A stretch of 64,000 nucleotides of DNA from contig NZ_JAHRVA010000002.1 in the NCBI RefSeq assembly GCF_019100495.1, forward strand, positions 1-64,000. Direction: 5' to 3'. The translations under genes were made by a program, and so were the position numbers. The notes below the pieces were generated by a model. That model did not search any database. It was not told where the DNA came from and worked only from the letters and a program-made list of their open reading frames with translations. Shown here in pieces: positions 1 through 7,027 of this stretch. The stretch's first letter is position 1; each line of letters begins with the position of its first letter. The stretch is from Falsochrobactrum tianjinense. GTDB taxonomy: Bacteria; Pseudomonadota; Alphaproteobacteria; Rhizobiales; Rhizobiaceae.

Positions 1-90
1 TTCGCCCGCTAGTGGGGTCAATATTCCACGCCGAAACACAGCCTCGAGCGAGGATTCGCCATTTTGAGCCGACCCTGCTGCGACCGGGCT

Positions 91-213
91 GTAACCCGTA
101 ACCCCAATACAAGCGCGGCAACCTTCTGCGCCGCGCCCTACGGCAGGGGGAGTGTACTACTCCCCCTGCCGTCCTTGGAGCTTTCGGACCTTAAGTTACG
201 GTTACAAGTTACA
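91..213. repeat. GTTAC pentamer cluster around a hairpin
   Basis: GTAAC occurs at 91-95 and 98-102, and GTTAC at 195-199, 201-205 and 209-213. The left pair is in inverted orientation relative to the right trio, and the perfect hairpin 140-172 sits between them. The arrangement resembles iterons or recombinase arm-binding sites; this reading is inference. Confidence 0.4.
140..172. repeat. Perfect 14-bp inverted repeat
   Basis: Arms ACGGCAGGGGGAGT and ACTCCCCCTGCCGT are exact reverse complements around the 5-nt loop GTACT. Neither strand has a following T-run, so an intrinsic terminator is unlikely. Confidence 0.7.
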
Positions 214-320
214 GGGGCAACGACCCATGCCGTCCGCTACGTTTTGGGTCGGCCTGCCGGACGCGGTACGGGGCGCTCAGAACCGCCTCAGACGCCGTAG
301 GAGGCATAGGCAGCGGCGGG

Positions 321-354
321 GGCGGCTTTGGGCATGGGCGTGCCTAAAGCCGCC
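321..354. repeat. 14-bp inverted repeat
   Basis: Arms GGCGGCTTTGGGCA and TGCCTAAAGCCGCC pair at 13 of 14 positions (the odd pair is G-T in RNA) with a 6-nt loop. It lacks a T-run. It is the second strong hairpin within 200 bp of the one at 140-172. Confidence 0.6.
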
Positions 355-454
355 TGTCGGACGCTCTGACGGCCGTCGGCGCGGGTTATGTGCAGCACGT
401 TTGGTTTTGGGGCACGTAAGGGTCGCGGTTTGGCACTACTCCATGCCCGCGTGG

Positions 455-679
455 TCAATTCGATCGGTCCGTCAGCAGGTCCGCCGTCGTGGTACCGAGC
501 GCCTTGGCCAGCTTTGCGACCACGGTGATCGTTGGGTTCCTCACCTGCCGCTCAACACCCGAGATATAGGTGCGGTCGATCTCTGCACGGTCGGCAAGCT
601 CTTCCTGGGACCAACCCAGAAGGCCTCGGGCCGCCTTGATGTTTCGGGCCAGTATCGCGCACACGTCTTCCATGCCCAC
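455..679 (-). CDS. XRE-family helix-turn-helix regulator
   Basis: A 74-residue single-domain DNA-binding protein of the Cro/C1 (HTH_3) family. The five-helix fold is readable: residues about 8-62 contain IKAARGLLGWSQEELADRA (helices 1-2) and the recognition part DRTYISGVERQVRNPT, with the usual Ser-Gly-x-Glu-Arg turn. There is no effector domain, so it is probably a small repressor of its own element. It lies alone on the minus strand, divergent from the small membrane protein at 789. A short palindrome ATGAG-T-CTCAT (716-726) upstream of its start is a possible autoregulatory site. The start is Met at 679; an in-frame Met two codons later is the alternative. Family call firm, target unknown. 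Confidence 0.85.
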   Translation of the reverse strand: MGMEDVCAILARNIKAARGLLGWSQEELADRAEIDRTYISGVERQVRNPTITVVAKLAKALGTTTADLLTDRSN

Positions 680-788
680 GATAGGCCAGATGTGTAGACG
701 ATGAGGCCACGGACTATGAGTCTCATTTTGCTTTCAAATTCCACTTGTTGACTATAGGCTACATCGCATTTTCATCGGGGATGGTGCG

Positions 789-1085
789 ATGTGGGATATA
801 TTCGTTCAAGCATTTTCGTGGCTGCTACTAATCTTCTTCGTCGGTCAGGCACTTTTCTTCGTCGGCCTCATGCTCTGGACGATCTGGACCGACGCGATCA
901 AGCCGAGGCTGATCCCAGTTGACGACATTGCCCGCGTGGCTGACGACATTATCGCCAGCTATCCCGACCCGGAACTTGAGGCCTTTGCCCGCCACGAGCG
1001 CGCGTGGTGCGACAGCGACGGCGCGGAGCAGACCTATTGGTATCGCGTGCGGAAGACCGTCAGGCGGCGGCTGGAAGGGCGCTGA
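789..1085 (+). CDS. Small membrane-anchored protein of unknown function
   Basis: A 98-residue protein with one or two N-terminal membrane spans (residues about 4-33, very rich in Phe/Leu/Trp) followed by a charged tail. The tail contains DDIARVADDIIASYPDPELEA and a basic C-terminus (RKTVRRRLEGR), suggesting a membrane anchor with a cytoplasmic domain. GGGGATGG lies 5 nt before the ATG. It converges with the SocB-like gene, the two stop codons being only 6 bp apart. I do not recognise a family. Small proteins of this kind occur on integrative elements, but no mobile function can be assigned. Confidence 0.6.
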   Translation: MWDIFVQAFSWLLLIFFVGQALFFVGLMLWTIWTDAIKPRLIPVDDIARVADDIIASYPDPELEAFARHERAWCDSDGAEQTYWYRVRKTVRRRLEGR

Positions 1086-1091
1086 GGCCCG

Positions 1092-1818
1092 TCAGTCGAA
1101 CAGAGGGCCGTGACCACCGCCAGCGGCCTTACGGCGAACCTCGTCTTCGCGCGCCTCGCTGACCTCGCGCCAGATGTCGTAGGTCTCGCGCACCATCTGT
1201 CTGGTCGAGTTGGTCGAAGCCAAAGAGTTCGACGCCTTCGGCGGTGCTCAGCGTCACCGGGCGCTGGTCATCAGCGGCATCGCCAAACTGCACGACCCCG
1301 AGCTGAGCGGCGGTAAAGTCGGGGTTGGCGACCCTGATATGCTCATGCATCATCGAGAAGACAAACCGTCTCGCTTCTGCCGTCAGACGCTTGCCGCGCC
1401 GGGGATCGATGAAGATCACCAGCGGGGCACCCTCCAGCGCCGTCACCATCGGCAACCAGTATTCCACCTTCTCGCCGACGCTCAGTGATAGCGGGAAGAA
1501 GGCTTGAGAGCGGCTTCGCAAGGCATTTGCGCGCGCGAAGTCGTGCAGACCCTTGGCGACGAGCAGGTTGGCGTTGCATTCGTCGTCGGAGGTCGCCTTT
1601 GCCTGTATCAGTCGTTCCAGAACCGGCCACGCGGTCGGGTCGGCAGCCGCGAACATATCAGGCTGAACATTGAAGATATCGGCGAACCGGGCGCGCACTG
1701 GTTTGTAGGTGATCGTCGGATGCCCGAGCTTGAAACGCTCAAGTTCGCGCCGCTTCTGATCCGTCGGCAGCGTTGCGACACGGGCAAGATCGATCTCAGG
1801 TAAGCGGCGTATCTTCAT
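1092..1818 (-). pseudogene. socB: SocB-like replication-inhibitor toxin, frameshifted near C-terminus
   Basis: Start Met (MKIRRLPEIDLARV) overlaps the end of the upstream SocA-like gene by 23 bp. The protein matches what I recall of SocB-family toxins: an N-terminal IDLARVATLPTDQKRRELERF segment, FFPLSLSVGEKVEYW near residue 108, an FIDPRRG motif, then FVFSMMHEHIRVANPDF. SocB of Caulobacter binds the DnaN sliding clamp and blocks replication elongation, and is normally degraded by ClpXP with SocA as adaptor. After residue ~206 (FGFDQLDQ) the frame runs into low-quality sequence to a stop at 1129. Removing one copy of the tandem duplication TCTG-TCTG (1196-1203) restores MVRETYDIWREVSEARED... 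to a natural end GPLFD, stop at 1092 (240 residues). So a 4-bp duplication has probably broken the toxin C-terminus. Family assignment is from memory, not a search. Confidence 0.65.
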
Positions 1819-2347
1819 CCGGTTCTCCCGCGACCGGAGCCGCGCCAACGGAAACCTTGTGGAACTTGAATCGGTTAACGATGACATCATCGGGGATTCG
1901 CAACCCCAGCGCAACCGATGTTCTTCCTATGTCCGCAATGTAATCCCAAGGCGCTCCCTTGGCGTGGGAGATGTCCACCAGTCGCCCCGGCGATAGCTGC
2001 CCGTAGGACGACATGATACGCGCCAGATGGCGACGAATAGCGGGGTCGTTGGGCAGGTCGAGAGTTATGCGCTCGCCGGTCATCACATTCTGCCCGGTGG
2101 CGCGGAAGTCGATAGGAGAACTGCCAGCCGTCTTGAAAGCCGAGTAGGCGGCAGGATGCACCGGCCCGTATTGCCATGCCTCGAAATAGCCGCTGACCAG
2201 AGGTCGCTTGGCTTCGATCAGGAAAATGGAGTGGGCGAAGTAGAGGAGTTTTTGCAGTGCAAGATTGGTGACCTTCATCCCCGACCGGTCAGCCTCGTCC
2301 AGCATGAGGTTGGCGACGGCTCTCGGATCGTATGGACCACCGGTCAT
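1796..2347 (-). CDS. socA: SocA-like (Panacea domain) antitoxin
   Basis: A 183-residue Panacea/DUF4065 protein. Diagnostic features are the N-terminal YDPRAVANLMLDEADRSG, the TNLALQKLLYFAHS block near residue 27, and YFEAWQYGPVHPAAYSAFK near 54. In type VI toxin-antitoxin systems SocA is a proteolytic adaptor that delivers SocB to ClpXP; other Panacea proteins neutralise unrelated toxins directly. The 23-bp overlap with the downstream SocB-like gene gives the antitoxin-first order expected for a coupled operon. The gene appears intact. It ends the accessory segment, 31 bp from the tRNA-Thr gene. Domain call firm; SocA as opposed to another Panacea antitoxin rests on the partner. Confidence 0.8.
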   Translation of the reverse strand: MTGGPYDPRAVANLMLDEADRSGMKVTNLALQKLLYFAHSIFLIEAKRPLVSGYFEAWQYGPVHPAAYSAFKTAGSSPIDFRATGQNVMTGERITLDLPNDPAIRRHLARIMSSYGQLSPGRLVDISHAKGAPWDYIADIGRTSVALGLRIPDDVIVNRFKFHKVSVGAAPVAGEPDEDTPLT

Positions 2348-2378
2348 CTGCGCACTTTGACTTCCTCAAGCTGGGAAG

Positions 2379-2454
2379 TGGTGCCGCTTGCGTGACTCGA
2401 ACACGCGACCCCATCATTACGAATGATGTGCTCTACCAACTGAGCTAAAGCGGC
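2379..2454 (-). tRNA. tRNA-Thr (anticodon CGU)
   Basis: On the minus strand a complete cloverleaf can be folded: acceptor GCCGCTT pairs with AAGCGGC, D-arm GCTC..GAGC, anticodon stem CATCA/TGATG with loop TTCGTAA (anticodon CGT, reads ACG), T-arm GCGTG/CACGC with loop TTCGAGT, discriminator A and an encoded CCA (2379-2381). Confidence 0.95.
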
Positions 2455-2551
2455 TTAACCCTTCACACACGGCCATACTATGGCCCTACTAACTTTCACT
2501 CACCAGCCCCAACCCACTGGCTTCGAACCTCATTCTCTAGCGGACCCGCTA

Positions 2552-2590
2552 ATTACGAATGATGTGCTCTACCAACTGAGCTAATGCGGC
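2552..2590 (-). repeat. Truncated second copy of the tRNA-Thr 5' half (probable att scar)
   Basis: These 39 bases match the 5' half of the tRNA-Thr gene (2416-2454) at all but one position, from the acceptor 5' strand to just past the anticodon loop. Beyond that point the homology stops and a short palindrome (AGCGG-GT-CCGCT, 2539-2550) follows. Anticodon-loop breakpoints are typical of tyrosine-recombinase integration into tRNA genes, so this is probably an attachment-site scar or a decayed tRNA copy. Confidence 0.7.
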
Positions 2591-2751
2591 CCTGGAAATG
2601 CATTTCGGATCATAACCGGACGGTGCGCTGATAACCAAAAGCACAAAGGAATGCAAGGTCCAAAACGCACAAACCTTATGTTAATTGCAGACCTTATCAG
2701 CACAATGCCTCTATCGGCCTATACAAGCACTTCCATCTGCCGGAAAGGGGT

Positions 2752-3720
2752 TCAGACGAGAGTGCAGAGACGGTTGCGAGCGTCCTCATAATCGCGTGCC
2801 AGCCGGTCGATGAGTGTAGCAACTGGCAGAACTTCCTTAACCGCGCCAATCCCCTGACCACAGCCCCATATGTCTTTCCAGGCCTTGGCGCTTTCGCGAT
2901 GTGCCGCGTCGAAGTTCATTTTGGAGGGGGCAGCTTCTGGCAGATTGTCCGGGTTGAGGCCGCTTCTGGCGATCGAAGGCTTGAGATAGTTGCCGGCAAT
3001 GCCCGTGAAATAGTTCGAATAGACAATGTCGGCAGAATTTGATTCGATGATCATCTGTTTATATGCGTCAGTCGCACGCGCTTCCGGGGTCGCTATGAAG
3101 GGTGAGCCGACATAGGCAAGATCCGCCCCCATGGCCTGCGCGGCAAGGATCGCGCTGCCATTGGCGATTGCGCCAGAGAGCAGAAGCGGCCCATCGAACC
3201 ATGCGCGAATTTCCTGAATGAGCGCAAAAGGCGAAAGGGACCCCGCATGGCCACCTGCACCCGCTGCTACCGCGATCAGGCCGTCAGCGCCCTTCCGGAT
3301 TGCCGAATTGGCGTGGCGGTTGTTGATGACGTCATGCAGGACGATGCCGCCATAGGAATGGATGGCCGCATTGACCTCGGGTACGGCGCCCAGCGAGGAA
3401 ATGACGATAGGAACCTTGTATTTCACGCAAAGAGCCAGATCGTGTTCAAGCCGTTTGTTTGAGCGATGAACGATCTGGTTCACGGCAAAAGGCGCAGCCG
3501 GACGATCTGGGCTGGCCGCGTCATAGGCGGCAAGCTCTTCGGTGATTTCAGCCAACCATTCATCGAGTTGGGCTTCGGGGCGCGCATTGAGCGCAGGAAA
3601 GGAGCCGATAATACCTGCCTTGCATTGCGCCAGAACCAGAGCCGGATGGGAAATGATAAACAGCGGCGCTCCTACGACCGGAATGCGCAACCCGTTTTTC
3701 AAAATTTCCGGCAATGCCAT
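2752..3720 (-). CDS. Nitronate monooxygenase (2-nitropropane dioxygenase family)
   Basis: A 322-residue FMN-dependent TIM-barrel enzyme that oxidises alkyl nitronates such as propionate-3-nitronate to the carbonyl compound and nitrite. Family hallmarks are the N-terminal RIPVVGAPLFIISHPALVLAQCKAGIIGSFPALNAR split across residues 12-46, the central GADGLIAVAAGAGGHAG (catalytic His region, ~145-161) and the FMN-phosphate loop LLLSGAIANGSAILAAQAMGAD near 177-198. Length is normal for the family. It stands alone, divergent from the gene at 4049. A perfect palindrome (3738-3757) directly upstream of the start is a likely operator. Some members of this family act in acyl-CoA or branched-chain metabolism, so the true substrate is open. 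Confidence 0.88.
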   Translation of the reverse strand: MALPEILKNGLRIPVVGAPLFIISHPALVLAQCKAGIIGSFPALNARPEAQLDEWLAEITEELAAYDAASPDRPAAPFAVNQIVHRSNKRLEHDLALCVKYKVPIVISSLGAVPEVNAAIHSYGGIVLHDVINNRHANSAIRKGADGLIAVAAGAGGHAGSLSPFALIQEIRAWFDGPLLLSGAIANGSAILAAQAMGADLAYVGSPFIATPEARATDAYKQMIIESNSADIVYSNYFTGIAGNYLKPSIARSGLNPDNLPEAAPSKMNFDAAHRESAKAWKDIWGCGQGIGAVKEVLPVATLIDRLARDYEDARNRLCTLV

Positions 3721-3737
3721 TCTGTTCTCCTATAAAT

Positions 3738-3757
3738 TGACGTTTCCGTAAACGTCA
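3738..3757. promoter_or_regulatory. Palindromic operator upstream of nitronate monooxygenase
   Basis: TGACGTTTCCGTAAACGTCA is a perfect 8-bp inverted repeat with 4-nt centre, 17 bp before the start codon. It resembles the GTTTACGTAAAC-type sites of MerR-family LiuR-like regulators of alphaproteobacterial branched-chain amino acid and fatty acid breakdown. That link is inference. Confidence 0.6.
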
Positions 3758-4048
3758 TAGTTTTATCATGACCTATGACAACAGCAAGAATAAAACAGTG
3801 CGGGAATCAGGATGGCGATTTTGATATTGTCTTGTGTTTTTTATCAAACGGCAGGGGAAAATCGCTTTAAAGTTCATATTTAGCCAATCTGGCAACCATA
3901 TCGGCTAGCCAAAACATGTATTGAACAGGTAAACCACCTTGATTCAGACACTAATATCGCGGACGCTTGTTTAGCGGTATGCTGAAATGCAGCTTTAATA
4001 TCGCCGCAATGGCATGACCGAATACGCGAACGAAGGAAGATCGGCCTT
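3758..4048. other. Intergenic region between divergent genes
   Basis: About 290 bp of AT-richer sequence carrying the promoters of the nitronate monooxygenase and of the gene at 4049. Apart from the palindrome at 3738-3757 on its left edge I see no clear RNA gene, repeat or terminator. Confidence 0.4.
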
Positions 4049-5071
4049 TTGGAAAGTATCGAACGCGCAATCAGGAACGCATTCGCAAAGGCGGAGGCGC
4101 ATAATCCGGCGGCCCGCCAGCGTATTTACGAGGCGGCCTGGGGCGCGCATGAACGCGCGCTTGCGACCAATAATGCGGCATTGAATGACGGGCAGAAAGC
4201 ACAGCGGCGCCAGAAGCTGAAGGACGCGATCTCTCGAATCGAGCGGGAATTCCTGCCTCGACAGGATACCGCGCCGCAGCGGGAACCATCTTCTGACACT
4301 CTCGGATCGGCGGATCCCGTTCTGGGAAGAGCCGCTTTTGAAGCCGGTCCGGCTCTTGATACGGCGGATATTCGCCCGACGCTAAAAAAGAGCAGGCGCA
4401 GTGCAGGGGAGGGGTATGAGGCTAGCGCAACCCATCGCAGCCGCACGAAAAAGCGCCGCTCCCCGTTTTACAGCTATGGCATTCCTGCGCTTGTTCTGGT
4501 CGTGGCCGTTATGATCGGCTATTCACTTTACAACAGCTTCGCCGATTTCACGCGTGGTTCTTCTTCTCCCTTGCATGCTGATGGCAGTATTGCTCCGGTC
4601 ATGGAGGGCGAAGACCCGGAAGGACGTCGCTGGATTAATATTTTCACACCGCAAGAGGCGACGCGCATGTCCGTGCAAGGGCGTGGACAGGCGGAAATCA
4701 TGCGAGAGGGCAATAGTAGTTTCGTGCGCATTCAATCGTTGGGTGTGGGCGACACAATCACCTTCGACGTGGGCGAGGGTGTGCTCAATCAGTTGGCTGG
4801 CAAAAAAGCGACCTTCGATATCGTGGCGCGTAGCGAAGGCGAGGGAACCACGCAAATGTCGGTAAGCTGCAATTTTGCTGCTCTGGGCGATTGCGGGCGC
4901 AGGCGCTACGACATTCGTGATACGATCGGCGATTTCCTTTTTGATGTGACGTTTCCGGCAGATCAGACAGTGGGCGGCGGCGGTACGATCACGATCAATT
5001 CCGATCTTAGCGGCCAAGGCAAGCCGGTCGATATCTACGCGATCCGCGTGACAAGCGCCGCTACTCAGTAA
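4049..5071 (+). CDS. Single-span membrane protein of unknown function
   Basis: 340 residues starting at a TTG (4049) chosen because AAGGAAGA sits 8 nt upstream and no in-frame ATG precedes the conserved-looking MESIERAIRNAFAKAE. Residues 1-75 look helical and charged (an Arg/Glu-rich N-terminal cytoplasmic region), 76-140 are low complexity, and a membrane span lies at about 144-163 (IPALVLVVAVMIGYSLY). The extracytoplasmic C-terminal 150 residues are predicted beta-rich (GVGDTITFDVGEGV, FLFDVTFP) with two cysteines in an NFAALGDCGRR context, compatible with a carbohydrate-binding-module-like jelly roll. It converges on the TIGR02186 gene 6 bp away. No family is recognised with confidence. 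Confidence 0.7.
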   Translation: MESIERAIRNAFAKAEAHNPAARQRIYEAAWGAHERALATNNAALNDGQKAQRRQKLKDAISRIEREFLPRQDTAPQREPSSDTLGSADPVLGRAAFEAGPALDTADIRPTLKKSRRSAGEGYEASATHRSRTKKRRSPFYSYGIPALVLVVAVMIGYSLYNSFADFTRGSSSPLHADGSIAPVMEGEDPEGRRWINIFTPQEATRMSVQGRGQAEIMREGNSSFVRIQSLGVGDTITFDVGEGVLNQLAGKKATFDIVARSEGEGTTQMSVSCNFAALGDCGRRRYDIRDTIGDFLFDVTFPADQTVGGGGTITINSDLSGQGKPVDIYAIRVTSAATQ

Positions 5072-5077
5072 TCTGGT

Positions 5078-5902
5078 TCAATCCTTGCGGAAAAGAATGC
5101 GGCCCACCCAGCCGGTTGTGACGGCCAGAAGAACGGCGAACAGGCCATAGAGCAAGCTGTGTTTATGGGCTGCGTCGTAGATGCTTTGTTCGAGACTTGC
5201 CTTGACGATTTCTAGACCCGTACTGGCTTCACGCAGGAAAACGCCATTGCGAAACAATAGCGCGCGCGCGCGATGGCGTCCGACCGGCACATTGGCTGAC
5301 AAGTTCAGCGTGGCGCGAAACAGGGTGCGCGATACGAACTCCACTCCGCCAACACGCTCGCTGTAAAGACCCTCGCGGATTTTCATCTCGCGCAATTCAT
5401 CAGCAAATTTGGGAATATTGTCCGAAAGGCTCGTCGGGTCCTCTGGTGTCAGGTAAAAGTTGTGCACCCCGACCGAAAGCTGGCGGAATGTTTTCTCGTC
5501 GGCAATATCCTGCAAATTGCGCGTTGAGGCTAATGAGTAGGACAGGGGAACGCCTAGAAACGTCTCTGAATTCGCATTGACCCAGACACCCAGATAGCGC
5601 TCTTTCTTGCGCATGACCAGATCGCGCGAGGGACCTTGCAGTACGACTATGATGTCGTAGCGGCCCTGACGCTGGATCAGCGGGTCAGCATTATCGAGCG
5701 CGCCGAAGATAGTCAGTCGAGTGCCGCCGAAATTCGAGGTGATGGCGATGGTTTCAGTGGAAAGGCCGATCTCGATGGTCTCTTCGGCCGGATTGCGTAA
5801 TTGCGGCATATTGTTGCCGTCGCCGATGGAGTTGATCTGCGCTGCAGCGGGCAAGACTGCAAGATTCAGGGCCGATGCGGATATGAGCGCGAGCTTTCTC
5901 AT
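5078..5902 (-). CDS. TIGR02186/Alph_Pro_TM family membrane protein
   Basis: 274 residues with a signal peptide (MRKLALISASALNLAVLPAAAQ), an extracytoplasmic beta-rich domain and one C-terminal span (about 246-266) followed by a short FRKD tail. ETIEIGLSTETIAITSNFGGTRLTIFGA, the DIIVVLQGP segment and VGVHNFYLTPED (in pieces at residues ~35-130) are typical of the alphaproteobacterial TIGR02186 family, whose function is unknown. The start at 5902 gives a proper signal peptide and lies 1 nt after the TauE/SafE stop codon, so the two are translationally coupled. That pairing suggests an accessory role in sulfur-compound export or membrane handling. A longer upstream frame overlaps TauE/SafE and is not used. 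Confidence 0.85.
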   Translation of the reverse strand: MRKLALISASALNLAVLPAAAQINSIGDGNNMPQLRNPAEETIEIGLSTETIAITSNFGGTRLTIFGALDNADPLIQRQGRYDIIVVLQGPSRDLVMRKKERYLGVWVNANSETFLGVPLSYSLASTRNLQDIADEKTFRQLSVGVHNFYLTPEDPTSLSDNIPKFADELREMKIREGLYSERVGGVEFVSRTLFRATLNLSANVPVGRHRARALLFRNGVFLREASTGLEIVKASLEQSIYDAAHKHSLLYGLFAVLLAVTTGWVGRILFRKD

Positions 5903-5903
5903 A

Positions 5904-6824
5904 TCACATATCCGCAATTGAGATGGAGAACAGGTTGTCGGGTCGCACAAACAGGCCAAAGGCGAGGCGCAGGCCGACGGCGAGAACCAGAAGTGCAAGC
6001 AGCAGGCGCAATTGCTCGCCGCGCAATTTTTGGCCTGCGCGTGCGCCGTATTGCGCGCCTATGACGCCGCCCAGCATCAGCAGGAAAGCAAGGACGATAT
6101 CGATCGACTGATTGGCGGTCGCCTGCAAAACAGTTGTGAAAGCTGTAACGAAAGTGATCTGGAACAGCGAGGTTCCCACCACGACATTGGTGGGAACATG
6201 CAACAGATAGATCAGCGCCGGAACCATGATGAAACCGCCACCGACGCCCATCACCGATGAAAGCAGGCCGATGAAAAAGCCGATGGCGAGCACCGGAACG
6301 ATGCTGACATAGATGGTTGAGGTGCGAAAACGCATCTTGAAGGGCAGCTTGTGAATCCATGTATGCTGGCCGGGGCGCCGCGCCGCGCTGGCCTGCCCTT
6401 TTTTGGTGCGGCGCAGGGCGCGCAGGCTCTCTACCAGCATCAGTCCGCCGACCGTACCCAGAAAGAAGACATACAGAATGGAGACGATCAGATCGAGCTG
6501 GCCGAGATCGCGCAGCCATGAAAAGACGAAGATGCCCACCAGCGATCCCAACAGGCCCCCCGCGACGAGAAACAAGCCCAGTTTGATGTCGAGTGTGCGG
6601 CGTTTGAAATGCGCAAGCGCACCCGAAACTGAGGAAGCAATGACCTGATTGGCACCGGTGGCAACAGCGATTGCTGGCGGGATGTTGTAAAATATCAGCA
6701 GTGGTGTGATGAGAAAGCCGCCGCCTACACCGAAGAGGCCGGAGAGAAATCCCACGGCAGCGCCCATGCCAAGCAGAACCAGCATGTTGACCGACAATTC
6801 TGCAATGGGAAGGTAAATACCCAA
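5904..6824 (-). CDS. TauE/SafE-family sulfite/organosulfur exporter
   Basis: 306-residue polytopic membrane protein of the TauE/SafE (DUF81) family, which exports sulfite, sulfoacetate or related anions. The two internal repeats each start with the characteristic glycine motif: FLSGLFGVGGGFLITPLL (~25-42) and LLSSVMGVGGGFIMVPALI (~190-208). About eight to nine spans are visible, with a long basic cytoplasmic loop (RRTKKGQASAARRPGQ, ~140-156). It is first in a two-gene operon with the TIGR02186 gene. Substrate is inferred only from family membership. Confidence 0.88.
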   Translation of the reverse strand: MGIYLPIAELSVNMLVLLGMGAAVGFLSGLFGVGGGFLITPLLIFYNIPPAIAVATGANQVIASSVSGALAHFKRRTLDIKLGLFLVAGGLLGSLVGIFVFSWLRDLGQLDLIVSILYVFFLGTVGGLMLVESLRALRRTKKGQASAARRPGQHTWIHKLPFKMRFRTSTIYVSIVPVLAIGFFIGLLSSVMGVGGGFIMVPALIYLLHVPTNVVVGTSLFQITFVTAFTTVLQATANQSIDIVLAFLLMLGGVIGAQYGARAGQKLRGEQLRLLLALLVLAVGLRLAFGLFVRPDNLFSISIADM

Positions 6825-7027
6825 TTCCGAACCCGGTTATACTACGCATGACATGCAGTCGCTTGCGGTTGCGCCCGGCCGCAAGGCCTGTCCAGTATCG
6901 TCTTGCTCTTTCAGGGCGGCGAAGTCAAACCCTGATTCAAAATAGAGTTACCTTATTGGAAGCGCGTAACTTTCCTGCAATATCTTCCGGGAGCGGAAAC
7001 AAATTATCGCCGGTTTTGAGCCATGCT

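Larger units (their letters stand above)
1..454. other. Gene-free, repeat-rich accessory stretch
   Basis: No open frame here reads like a protein: the short frames are rich in Arg/Pro/Cys with no recognisable domain and no convincing ribosome binding site. The stretch instead contains two strong hairpins (140-172 and 321-354) and a cluster of GTTAC/GTAAC pentamers (91-213). Such structure is seen at ends, origins or transfer sites of mobile elements, but which of these applies cannot be told from the sequence. Confidence 0.5.

Noticed and set aside
140-172. Hairpin as an intrinsic terminator
   Set aside because: Neither strand has a T-run after the stem and no gene ends next to it.
152-697. 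181-codon frame across the left accessory region
   Set aside because: Reads through two hairpins and antisense to the XRE gene; composition dominated by Arg with no domain.
5899-6849. 316-codon minus-strand frame overlapping TauE/SafE
   Set aside because: It is a +1 shadow of the TauE/SafE gene; the alternative frame has the glycine motifs and membrane spans.
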